Shown here: positions 1-6,484 of the stretch, one piece after another
Layout: each line of letters opens with the position of its first letter
Numbering within the stretch: position 1 is the first letter of the stretch
DNA from: Promethearchaeota archaeon
GTDB lineage: Archaea > Asgardarchaeota > Lokiarchaeia > Sigynarchaeales > SOKP01
Assembly: GCA_019057975.1 (NCBI GenBank)
Contig: JAHLWJ010000117.1
Location: 1 to 12,906 of the forward strand
Length of the DNA: 12,906 nt
Direction of reading: 5' to 3'
The notes under the pieces: model-generated
Database searches by the model: none
The model's input: only the letters and a program-made list of their open reading frames with translations
Told to the model about the DNA's origin: nothing
Made by a program: the position numbers and the translations under genes

Positions 1-51
1 TTCCTTTTCTAAGAAATCTCTTATCTTTTCTATAATAATTTTGTTTTGCAT
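1..51 (-). CDS. N-terminus of unidentified protein, runs off the left edge
   Basis: On the minus strand an ATG (complement of 49-51) opens a frame that stays open to the window edge and reads MQNKIIIEKIRDFLEKE (17 codons). I do not recognise the family. The main support that it is real coding sequence is that a diverged copy of the same N-terminus, MENKIITEKIREFFKEN, occurs on the same strand at 12400 downwards, with changes that keep the frame and are partly conservative (D/E, L/F, Q/E). It is divergently oriented relative to the sulfur-carrier gene at 220, so 52-219 would hold both promoters. Only the first residues are visible, so no function can be given. Confidence 0.5.
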   Translation of the reverse strand, partial: MQNKIIIEKIRDFLEKE

Positions 52-54
52 TAA
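18..54 (-). repeat. Left copy of imperfect direct repeat bracketing the cluster
   Basis: Bases 18-54 match 12367-12403 at 33 of 37 positions by eye, in the same orientation. The repeat corresponds to the start region of the minus-strand reading frame at the left edge, including its ATG, so it is better seen as duplicated coding sequence than as a transposon end. Confidence 0.6.
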
Positions 55-219
55 CTATAATAAACCTTCTTTACTTTTTAAAGAGAATCTTAATATTTTC
101 ATAAAAAATTGATTACTTTAAGAAAATCTTATAGAAAAATTTTTTAATAATTAAAACAATAAATAATGATATTATTATAATAGTCTTCAATATACAATAA
201 AATTATGGATTTTATATAA

Positions 220-513
220 ATGATAGTGCCCAGAATTAAAGTAGTAGTAAAATTTTTCCTTCAATTTAGAGAATTTTTAAAAAAAAAAATATTAGAAGTA
301 GAACTTGAAGAGGGTGCTGATATTTTCCTACTTTTGGAGACTATATGTAATTTATATAACTTTCGAGAGAAACTATTCGACGATAAAAATGAACTCCGTC
401 AATGGATTAAGATATTAAAAAATGGAAGACAGATCAGATTTTTAGATGGTATTAGAACTAAACTTATCGATGGGGACGAAATAGCATTATTTCCTCCTAC
501 AACTGGTGGATAA
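220..513 (+). CDS. MoaD/ThiS-like ubiquitin-fold sulfur carrier
   Basis: A 97-residue protein with the features of a small ubiquitin-like sulfur carrier: an early beta strand (IKVVVKFFLQFREF), a middle helical part, a late strand segment (RLIDGDEIALFPP-like) and a C-terminal Gly-Gly (PPTTGG). In this family the terminal glycine is adenylated by a MoeB/ThiF-type E1 and converted to a thiocarboxylate, which donates sulfur for molybdopterin/tungstopterin or thiamine. Here the pterin role is favoured because a tungstopterin AOR-family enzyme lies in the same cluster; MoaD-like genes often accompany AOR genes. ATG 220 is the first start after an in-frame stop (an ATG at 205 ends after four codons). 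No clear Shine-Dalgarno is seen. A SAMP/Urm1-like protein-modifier role cannot be excluded. No E1 or MoaE is visible in the window. Confidence 0.8.
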   Translation: MIVPRIKVVVKFFLQFREFLKKKILEVELEEGADIFLLLETICNLYNFREKLFDDKNELRQWIKILKNGRQIRFLDGIRTKLIDGDEIALFPPTTGG

Positions 514-662
514 TATTACTTGAATATTCCTTTTCTATTTTTAATACTATTTCTTAGTGATCAGATAGATTTTTATAATAATCATTCATAGTTTAAATTT
601 AAAAAGATTAGAGATAAAAAAAAATCAAAAATTTTATTATAAAAAATAAAAGTGGTAATCTT

Positions 663-1130
663 ATGGCAAAATTTGCAACAGATGAGTGGGCTGAACTGTA
701 TGCTAAAGCACTTAATGAAAACGAAAATTACAGAGCTGCTGCTGGTCCTAAGGGTTTTCCACCCGATGGGTGGGAAGGAGATTATATTTTTGTAATCGAG
801 CCTGCTGGTAATTTAGACCATCAAATAAATATGTGGATAGGACTACATCACGGTAATTGTACGGGAGCTAAAATCTTAAAAGAAACAGAACCTTTTCAAC
901 TTATAAAAGCAGGAGAGAAAGCTCCAGAAGGTGTAATTGGAGTTGAATTTATTTATTCTGCAAAGTATGATACCTGGGAACTAATCTTAAAGAAAGAATT
1001 GGATGCCATTAAAGCATTATTGAAGGGAAAAGCGAAATTAAAAGGCGATATGGCAAAAGTACTAAAATCTACTAAAGCTGCGAAGGAGATGGTAGTAACT
1101 ACAACTATCATTAAGACAGAACTTTGGTAA
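663..1130 (+). CDS. SCP2-like (sterol carrier protein 2 fold) protein
   Basis: A 155-residue soluble protein without signal peptide or membrane segment. The N-terminal helix (ATDEWAELYAKALNEN) and the strand-rich middle (DYIFVIEPAGNLDHQINMWIG) are followed by strands around residues 60-105 and a C-terminal ALLKGKAKLKGDMAKVLK segment. That last segment resembles the 'lxGklkxkGdxxkxxk' end typical of SCP2-domain proteins, which form a hydrophobic pocket binding lipids or fatty acyl-CoAs. Stand-alone archaeal and bacterial members often sit by acyl-CoA metabolism genes, which fits the acyl-CoA ligase downstream. The start ATG has a GTGGT element about six bases upstream. A related but broken gene follows at 1218. 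The ligand is unknown; the fold call is from pattern recognition only. Confidence 0.65.
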   Translation: MAKFATDEWAELYAKALNENENYRAAAGPKGFPPDGWEGDYIFVIEPAGNLDHQINMWIGLHHGNCTGAKILKETEPFQLIKAGEKAPEGVIGVEFIYSAKYDTWELILKKELDAIKALLKGKAKLKGDMAKVLKSTKAAKEMVVTTTIIKTELW

Positions 1131-1138
1131 AAAATATT

Positions 1139-1156
1139 AAAAAAAAATTTTTTTTT
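1139..1156 (+). terminator. A9T9 tract, possible terminator of the SCP2-like gene
   Basis: Nine A residues run directly into nine T residues, starting nine bases after the TAA of the SCP2-like gene. Archaeal RNA polymerase terminates at oligo-T tracts in the non-template strand without needing a hairpin, so the T9 run is a plausible terminator. Confidence 0.45.
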
Positions 1157-1217
1157 ATAATTTTATAAAAACCATATTTAATTTAATAAGATACATAAAT
1201 AATTTGGATAATAAATT

Positions 1218-1622
1218 ATGGAAGAATCTGAAAAGGAAATTTTATTTTCAAATTTAAAATAAGTATTATTAAGTGTAATAGAAAATAAACGACAGAATCC
1301 GAAAACTTTAAAGAAACTTAATAAATTTAAGGGAAAAATAAATATTGGGTTTCAAATTGAAAAGGATAACTATTTTTGGTGCGCTCTGATTGGAGAAAAT
1401 GGGAATTTTACTTTCTCAAGAGGTAAATTAGACGATTATGATTTACTAATAAAAGTAGCTCCGGAAGATCTCTTGTTTATGGTTAGCGGTGAAAATTCAA
1501 CCTTACATATGGAGATTAAAAAGAATGAGTTTGGATATAGAAAATTTCCACCTGGTAAGGGAAGCGATAATAAACGTCATCTTGGGATTATTTTGAAACT
1601 TCGCAAAATTATTGTTATATAA
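1218..1622 (+). pseudogene. Second SCP2-like reading frame interrupted by in-frame TAA
   Basis: ATG 1218 opens a frame reading MEESEKEILFSNLK, then hits TAA at 1260-1262. The same frame then stays open for 119 codons until TAA 1620-1622. The downstream part begins VLLSVIENKRQ and contains INIGFQIEKDNYFWCALIG, GNFTFSRGKLDDYDLLIKV, LLFMVSGENSTLHMEI and a C-terminal LGIILKLRKIIVI. This strand pattern with a 'dv.i.~~~~ll~l~~G~~~~~~~i' type core resembles an SCP2-like domain, as in the intact gene just upstream. No ATG, GTG or TTG lies in frame near 1263; the next plausible starts are after residue 70. Codon use and conserved-looking sequence continue through the 3' part, so this is probably a recently inactivated gene, a base-call error at 1260, or a gene using an unusual start. 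TAA is not a known selenocysteine or pyrrolysine codon. Confidence 0.6.
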
Positions 1623-1708
1623 TAAATTAAGAATATAAAATAATAACACTTCACAGGTAATTTTTCATAAATTTTCATCATTAATAGTTTATAATATCTT
1701 TCTACCCG

Positions 1709-1723
1709 TTTTTTTTATTTTTT
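1709..1723 (+). terminator. T8-A-T6 tract, possible terminator
   Basis: A T-rich run (eight T, one A, six T) follows the broken SCP2-like frame and precedes the promoter-like sequence of the FAD oxidase gene. It fits the hairpin-free T-tract terminators of archaea. Confidence 0.4.
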
Positions 1724-1742
1724 ACATTTCCAGAAAAATACC

Positions 1743-1754
1743 TTTTTATATAAG
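1743..1754 (+). promoter_or_regulatory. TATA-like element upstream of the FAD oxidase operon
   Basis: The sequence TTTTTATATAAG lies about 77 bases before ATG 1831. An archaeal TATA box here would put transcription start near 1775-1780 and leave a leader of roughly 50 bases. The AT-rich background makes chance matches common, so this is tentative. Confidence 0.35.
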
Positions 1755-1830
1755 ATTGTCTAAATAAATATTAATTCTTTTTTTTCTCAAAATAAGTTTT
1801 ACTAATTTTTAAGAATTAAGTGAAAGAATT

Positions 1831-3315
1831 ATGGTTGATGTAGAAAAAATCGTTGGAGAAGAAGGTAACGAATTAGTGATTCACAAGAAAATACCAAATC
1901 ATAATGCTGTGTTAAAAGAATTAATCGATTTAGTCGGCGAAGAATATGTAATGGATAATTACGCTAGTTTATTCATCTATTCGGGAGATATGACAGAAAA
2001 TATCCCTCATTTACCTGAATTTGTTGTAGCACCATTAACCGTTGAGGAAATTCAACAAATAGTCGTTCTGGCTAACAGAGAAAAGATACCTATAGTCCCA
2101 TTCGTCTCAGGAGCCAACCTAGGAGGACTCACTATTCCGCAAGAGGGTGGTATTATCGTTGATCTGAAAAGAATGAATAAAATCTTGGAGGTAAATGAAC
2201 GAGATCAATACGCAATTTTAGAAGCGGGTGTTACTTTCTCACAAATAAAAAATTACTTAGATAAAAACCATCCTGATTTAGTTTATACTTATACCTATGC
2301 AAGCCCAGCCCAAGGAGTTGTTCCTAACGCCCTTTTAGAAGGACTTGCCACAAATTCAACTAAATATGGAACCACAGCTTCACTAATTAATGGTCTCGAG
2401 GCTGTACTTCCAACGGGAGAAATAGTAAAAGTAGGATCTTGTGCTGCTAGTAAATATTGGTTTAGCCGGAATCCCCTACCTGATCTAGTTGGACTTTTTA
2501 CTTCTTGGCAAGGTATGACTGGCATTGTCACTAAACTTGCAGTTCAACTCGATCCTAAACCAGCATACACAGGAATTAAAATGGTTATGTCAGACGAGAT
2601 ACATGATACTTTTCAATTAATGGAAGCATTGGCTAGAGCACAAATTTGCGATAATATAATACTATTCAATTGGGGATTGGCTTATGCGGTAATTCAAATG
2701 TCCAGAGAGTCTGTTGGAAGTGAGAAAATGGAAGGGGCACCAACTGTGAATTTGGAAATGGACATTTCAGCAATGAATACACTAAAAGAATTTGAAGCAA
2801 AAATAGAAATTATAGAAAAATTAGCCGAGAAATATGAGGTCGGTCTCTGGGACGCTGAAGATGTAGGAGATGGTATAACTAAGGTCCTTGACGTACCAAT
2901 GACATTTGCAGGATTATTTACTCACGGACCTGGCGGTTTAACTTGGATTGGAGCTTATGGTCCTTGTAGCCAATATGAAACGGCTTGGAATGTTGCAAAT
3001 GATGTATTTTCAAGGCATAAAAAATTTACTCCTTGGATTTATGCAAAAACTTTTAAGCATGGACACTTTGGAGCGATGAGAACGCTCCTCGGATTTGACA
3101 GATCAAATGCTGAAGAAGTGAGAGAGGCCAGAGTACTCATGCAAGAAATGGCAGAAGAATTAATGAATGTAGGTTATATACAATATAAAACGCCAGTATG
3201 GTGTACTGAAATGCTATTAGAGAAAATCGATCCCAATTACGCATTACTAATGAAAAAGATTAAAAATGCGATAGACCCTAATCGAATAATGAATCCAGGA
3301 AGGTGGGGATTATGA
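1831..3315 (+). CDS. GlcD/Dld-type FAD-binding oxidoreductase
   Basis: A 494-residue flavoprotein of the FAD_binding_4 plus FAD-oxidase_C type (glycolate/lactate oxidase, VAO superfamily). The FAD domain spans about residues 60-240: PEFVVAPLTVEEIQQIV, the phosphate-binding loop PFVSGANLGGLTIPQEGGI (90-108), YGTTASLINGLEAVLPTGEI (179-198) and GMTGIVTKLAV (228-238). The C-terminus DPNRIMNPGRWGL has the usual DPxxixNPGk end of this superfamily. Length is typical and no iron-sulfur motif is present in this chain. It likely oxidises a hydroxy or similar substrate, or acts as the flavin site of an electron-transfer complex, passing electrons to the CCG protein encoded next; the two frames overlap by ATGA at 3312-3315, implying coupled translation and a complex like GlcD-GlcF. 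The substrate is not evident. A VAO/4-cresol-dehydrogenase-like activity is an alternative. Only a weak GTGAAAG element precedes the start. Confidence 0.85.
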   Translation: MVDVEKIVGEEGNELVIHKKIPNHNAVLKELIDLVGEEYVMDNYASLFIYSGDMTENIPHLPEFVVAPLTVEEIQQIVVLANREKIPIVPFVSGANLGGLTIPQEGGIIVDLKRMNKILEVNERDQYAILEAGVTFSQIKNYLDKNHPDLVYTYTYASPAQGVVPNALLEGLATNSTKYGTTASLINGLEAVLPTGEIVKVGSCAASKYWFSRNPLPDLVGLFTSWQGMTGIVTKLAVQLDPKPAYTGIKMVMSDEIHDTFQLMEALARAQICDNIILFNWGLAYAVIQMSRESVGSEKMEGAPTVNLEMDISAMNTLKEFEAKIEIIEKLAEKYEVGLWDAEDVGDGITKVLDVPMTFAGLFTHGPGGLTWIGAYGPCSQYETAWNVANDVFSRHKKFTPWIYAKTFKHGHFGAMRTLLGFDRSNAEEVREARVLMQEMAEELMNVGYIQYKTPVWCTEMLLEKIDPNYALLMKKIKNAIDPNRIMNPGRWGL

Positions 3316-4496
3316 CTGAAATAGATAAATGGACTCAATTATGTACTAGATGTGGAACATGCCATAGTATATATAAACTTAAATTATGGGAAAAAAGCGC
3401 CCCTGATTGGCTTCCAGTTTGTCCCGCAGGCGAAAAATATGGTTTTGAACCTTACTATTCCAGTGGTAGAATGTGGATTGCTAGAGGAGTAACGGAAGGA
3501 AAGTTGGATCTAGATGATCCAATGCTTTTAAAGATAATATATAGTTGTACATTATGTGGTAACTGCGAAGAACAGTGCCAAACGGATATATTAAACGAAC
3601 ATATAATCGAAATAATTGAAACTTTAAGAGAGAGATCTGTAGAACTTGGGTTAGGGCCCTTACCGAAACAAAAAGAATTTGGAGAGTGGATTAGAAAAGA
3701 ACACAACCCGTATATGGAACCTCATGAGGAAAGACTAAGTTGGCTCCCATTCGATAAATCCGAATTACCTAAAAAAGCGGATACAGTATATTTTGTAGGG
3801 TGTACCTCTTCTTACAGACAGAAAAACATAGCATCGGCTACAGCAAATATCCTAAAGAAGTTGGGTACTAATTTCACTATTTTAGATGATGAATGGTGTT
3901 GTGGCTCTCCATTGCAAAGAACAGGGCAATCTGAATTTGCAAAAGAGTGTGCGGAGCATAACATAGAAGAATTGAAAAAAACAGGGGTGAAATGTGTCGT
4001 AACATCTTGTGCAGGATGTTACAGAATGCTAGTTAAGGATTATAAGGAGAAATATGGGTTTGATTACGATTTTGAAATTATACATTTTCCTGTATTTCTT
4101 TTGGATTTATTGAACAAAGATAAATTAAAAATGGAAAAAAATATCAATAGAACGGTAACATACCACGACCCGTGTCATATTGGTCGACACATGGGTATTT
4201 ACAATCCCCCCCGAGAACTACTTGAGAAAATTCCTGGTATTGAGCTAAAAGAAATGGTCAGAATCAAAGAAAATGCTTGGTGCTGTGGATCTGGAGGGGG
4301 TGTTAAATCGAGCTTTAATGATTTAGCAATATTCGCAGCAAAGGAACGATGTGATGAGGCTATGAGAACAGGTGCACAAGCCATAGTATCTACATGTCCT
4401 TTCTGCTGGCGTAATTTAAACGATGCAATCGAGATAAACAAGCTAAACTTAAAGATGTATGACCTTGTTGAACTTGTTTGGGAAGTAATTAAATAA
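3312..4496 (+). CDS. GlcF/HdrD-like iron-sulfur protein with two CCG domains
   Basis: Read from ATG 3312 (394 residues): this start overlaps the upstream TGA as ATGA and has AGGTGGGG just before it; a GTG at 3303 is an alternative. The N-terminus carries two 4Fe-4S sites. The first is C11-x2-C14-x2-C17 with the fourth ligand probably C37 followed by Pro, and the second is C79/C82/C85/C89. Two CCG domains follow. CCG-1 has C164, C196-C197-G198 and C233/C236; CCG-2 has C288, C324-C325-G326 and C362/C365. This architecture is that of GlcF, HdrD and the HdrD-like subunits of BamD type; in HdrB/HdrD the CCG domains bind noncubane 4Fe-4S clusters that can handle disulfides. No membrane segment is visible, so it is probably cytoplasmic. 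It likely receives electrons from the FAD subunit or the ferredoxins. The electron acceptor cannot be told from sequence alone. Confidence 0.85.
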   Translation: MTEIDKWTQLCTRCGTCHSIYKLKLWEKSAPDWLPVCPAGEKYGFEPYYSSGRMWIARGVTEGKLDLDDPMLLKIIYSCTLCGNCEEQCQTDILNEHIIEIIETLRERSVELGLGPLPKQKEFGEWIRKEHNPYMEPHEERLSWLPFDKSELPKKADTVYFVGCTSSYRQKNIASATANILKKLGTNFTILDDEWCCGSPLQRTGQSEFAKECAEHNIEELKKTGVKCVVTSCAGCYRMLVKDYKEKYGFDYDFEIIHFPVFLLDLLNKDKLKMEKNINRTVTYHDPCHIGRHMGIYNPPRELLEKIPGIELKEMVRIKENAWCCGSGGGVKSSFNDLAIFAAKERCDEAMRTGAQAIVSTCPFCWRNLNDAIEINKLNLKMYDLVELVWEVIK

Positions 4497-4528
4497 AAAG
4501 AAAAATAAAATAAAAAAGAAATAAATCT

Positions 4529-4559
4529 AAAAAAAAATTAAAAAAAAATTAAAAAAAAA
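4529..4559 (+). repeat. Phased A-tracts (A9TT, A9TT, A9)
   Basis: Three A9 tracts separated by TT give an 11-base period, close to one helical turn. The block lies in the 73-base gap between the CCG protein and the cysteine-rich ferredoxin, ending ten bases before ATG 4570. Phased A-tracts bend DNA; in RNA this would be an unstructured A-rich leader before a weak GGGAAG ribosome-binding element (4560-4564). It could be replication slippage with no function. Confidence 0.6.
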
Positions 4560-4569
4560 GGGAAGAAAA

Positions 4570-5451
4570 ATGTGTAAACATTGTGTACAATACGGTGATG
4601 GTACAAAATGGTATCTGAACCCAAAGAACTACAGTAGCGAAGTACTCGATAGTGATTTGACAAAAGTAAAAATGGAAGAAAATATGGTAGGACAACTTCT
4701 TGGTCTAACGGGCACAATGCGGGAAATTGCTACCACCGCGAAACGCTTTACATATGATATAGGCTTCGGTGAACATATAGATGATCCTTTCCCAGATTTA
4801 TACGATGATGACGCGCGTACTCTACGTGAAGGTTTAGCTGGTCTAATAGATCTAGCGATTGGTGGACAAGTTGTTCCACTGGAGGATGCTGAAAAAATAG
4901 TTGATCTAAGCCCTGGAGATATGTTCGTTCTACCTTGCATATGCCGGAAATACTATGGTGGAAAAGAAAAAATGAGTTGCATGTTTCCAGAACCAGCAGC
5001 ATCAGAAATGCAGAAAAATTTAGCTTGGGATACTCCAAACAAAATGGTTTCCAAAGAAGAAGCCAAGGAGATGCTAAGGGAATTTGATAAGGAAGGCTTG
5101 TTTCACGGAGTTTTCTGGTGTCCAGCTCCGATTCCATCTATGATCTGCAACTGCGAGTATCCTTACTGCATCGCACTTAGAGCTAGGCTCCATTATGACA
5201 TAACTGATACTTTTAGAAAGGGAGAGTATGTTTCTCTCGTAGATCCCGATAAGTGTGATGGGTGTGGTGGTACTCCTAGTTGCCAGCCAGTTTGCACCTT
5301 CGGGGCGTTGAAATACTCACCAACTGATGTTAAAGTAAATACAAATCAGATGCAATGTTGGGGCTGCGGTTTATGTCGAACGGCTTGCCCAAATGATGCT
5401 ATAAAACTTATACCACGTGAAGATGTTCCCCAATTAAAAGATGTCTGGTGA
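4570..5451 (+). CDS. Cysteine-rich 4Fe-4S dicluster ferredoxin-like protein
   Basis: A 293-residue iron-sulfur protein. The C-terminal third is a two-cluster ferredoxin: C229-x2-C232-x5-C238-x3-C242, then C263-x2-C266-x2-C269-x3-C273-Pro. Upstream are cysteines not explained by these clusters: C2 and C5 (CKHC), C123/C125/C137 (LPCICR...SC) and C184/C193/C195/C200 (WCP...ICNCEYPYC). The CxCR...C pattern before a ferredoxin domain recurs in archaeal and anaerobe 4Fe-4S proteins and may ligate an additional cluster. A helical region lies around residues 85-115. No signal peptide is visible, so it is probably cytoplasmic and carries electrons among the AOR enzyme, the FAD/CCG pair and other ferredoxins. 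It is the third gene of the presumed operon, with the next ferredoxin nine bases downstream. The exact partner is inference. Confidence 0.75.
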   Translation: MCKHCVQYGDGTKWYLNPKNYSSEVLDSDLTKVKMEENMVGQLLGLTGTMREIATTAKRFTYDIGFGEHIDDPFPDLYDDDARTLREGLAGLIDLAIGGQVVPLEDAEKIVDLSPGDMFVLPCICRKYYGGKEKMSCMFPEPAASEMQKNLAWDTPNKMVSKEEAKEMLREFDKEGLFHGVFWCPAPIPSMICNCEYPYCIALRARLHYDITDTFRKGEYVSLVDPDKCDGCGGTPSCQPVCTFGALKYSPTDVKVNTNQMQCWGCGLCRTACPNDAIKLIPREDVPQLKDVW

Positions 5452-5454
5452 GGT
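5450..5454 (+). promoter_or_regulatory. Ribosome-binding site of the small ferredoxin
   Basis: GAGGT overlaps the TGA stop of the upstream gene and lies six bases before ATG 5461. It is one of the clearest Shine-Dalgarno matches in the window and supports the ATG and translational coupling. Confidence 0.65.
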
Positions 5455-5460
5455 TAAAAA

Positions 5461-5712
5461 ATGGTTACAATAAGACCTATAATAACTTATGATAAAGAAA
5501 AATGTGGGGATCCGAGTACTTGTTTGGAATGCATAAAGAGATGCCCCTTAAGTGTGCTAGCTTATAGACCCTTAGAAACTCCAGAACCACCTAATCCACC
5601 TAAAGACTGGATCGTTGTTCCAACATGTCGCGTCATGTGTGCTTATCCTGCATGTAAATTATGTATTGAAGCATGCCCAAAAGACGCTATCAGCATTACT
5701 ATTCCAAGCTAA
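5461..5712 (+). CDS. Small two-cluster ferredoxin
   Basis: An 83-residue ferredoxin-like electron carrier. The first site is C15-x5-C21-x2-C24-x3-C28-Pro; the second is C60-x4-C65-x2-C68-x3-C72-Pro, with an extra cysteine at 56 that could replace C60. A proline-rich linker (ETPEPPNPPKDW) of about 25 residues separates the sites, longer than in compact 2[4Fe-4S] ferredoxins. First-ligand spacings of five and four residues instead of two are unlike the canonical CxxCxxCxxxCP. Like other small iron-sulfur subunits next to AOR-family enzymes, it is a candidate electron acceptor or subunit of the oxidoreductase at 7442. A T12 tract follows, so this is probably the last gene of the operon starting at 1831. 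Confidence 0.8.
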   Translation: MVTIRPIITYDKEKCGDPSTCLECIKRCPLSVLAYRPLETPEPPNPPKDWIVVPTCRVMCAYPACKLCIEACPKDAISITIPS

Positions 5713-5745
5713 AAAAATTTAATAAATTTAATATTTAACAAATTC

Positions 5746-5757
5746 TTTTTTTTTTTT
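5746..5757 (+). terminator. T12 tract after the ferredoxin operon
   Basis: Twelve consecutive T residues lie 34 bases after the TAA of the small ferredoxin, in a gap where the next gene starts with TTG. This is the strongest hairpin-free T-tract terminator candidate in the window. Confidence 0.55.
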
Positions 5758-5792
5758 AACTTAAAGATTATTGAACTTATTGGGGATTACCA

Positions 5793-6461
5793 TTGACAAG
5801 TATAATAAGTGATAAAGTTCTTTGTGCCGCTATAGCAACCCACTTTTCTTCTCGGGGCTATTTTGTGAGACGAAACTATGAGATTCCAGATATAATGACC
5901 GTAGATCTAGTTTGTATTATGCCCAGAGTTTCTGATTTGGCGAAAAGGACTAAGAGCAAATGTTTTGTTCCTTCAGGTATTCTATATACTTTAATAGATC
6001 AAGGGTGGAAAACCACTGAGGAGATAGCATTAGAAACAAATTCAACTGATAAATTTGTTAGCTCAGCATTCGATGAAATTTGTGAGGATAAGTGGGTGGA
6101 AAAGAAAGAAGAGAACAATAAAGTTCTCTGGACGCTTAAAGATTACAGGATTCCATCCAAGGATTGCGTGATCGTACATTGTAGGAGCAGAGAATCCAAG
6201 AAATTCTTAGAAAAACTCAGTGACCTTGATGGATGTTATAATAAGCTATATTTTGCTTTTCCTTACCCAATCGACGAGGAATTTATAGATTTTTGTCACG
6301 AAAAAGGTATAGGAATCTTAATTTTCTACGAAAAAGTAGGATTTTTTAAAGAACTACTTCCACCAGAGATAAAAGCAGTCACTAACTTAAAAGCATATGC
6401 AAACATCTGCGAGGTTATCATAAAGGAAAATCTTCTCTACAAGTCAATAGATAGCATTTGA
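5793..6461 (+). CDS. Unrecognised protein with winged-helix-like middle and nuclease-fold-like flanks
   Basis: A 222-residue protein of uncertain family. The start is TTG with GGGGAT (5782-5787) upstream; the next in-frame ATG is 34 codons later and would remove conserved-looking sequence. Residues 8-45 (LCAAIATHFSSRGYFVRRN, then VDLVCIMPR) look like the first helix and strands of a restriction-endonuclease-like fold. Residues about 55-115 (SGILYTLIDQGWKTTEEIA, then FDEICEDKWVEKKEE, VLWTL) look like a winged helix. Residues 123-180 (DCVIVHCRSRESKKFLEKL, YNKLYFAFP, GIGILIFYE) look like the remaining alternating strands and helices of such a fold. The expected ExK catalytic strand is absent; the aligned spots read IMPR or VHC, so it may be a non-catalytic sensor or DNA-binding regulator. 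It sits 23 bases before the CooC-like gene, probably co-transcribed. The fold assignment is my inference. Confidence 0.55.
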   Translation: MTSIISDKVLCAAIATHFSSRGYFVRRNYEIPDIMTVDLVCIMPRVSDLAKRTKSKCFVPSGILYTLIDQGWKTTEEIALETNSTDKFVSSAFDEICEDKWVEKKEENNKVLWTLKDYRIPSKDCVIVHCRSRESKKFLEKLSDLDGCYNKLYFAFPYPIDEEFIDFCHEKGIGILIFYEKVGFFKELLPPEIKAVTNLKAYANICEVIIKENLLYKSIDSI

Positions 6462-6484
6462 GATGAAATAAAGAGGAAATAATT

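Noticed and set aside
1260..1262. TAA as a recoded sense codon in the broken SCP2-like frame
   Set aside because: Selenocysteine uses TGA and pyrrolysine uses TAG; other genes here use TAA as a normal stop, so recoding is not supported.
2295..5137. Several minus-strand open frames of 78-129 codons across the flavoprotein, CCG and ferredoxin genes
   Set aside because: They lie wholly inside well-supported + strand genes, have no recognisable domains or ribosome-binding sites, and follow from the codon bias of the real genes.
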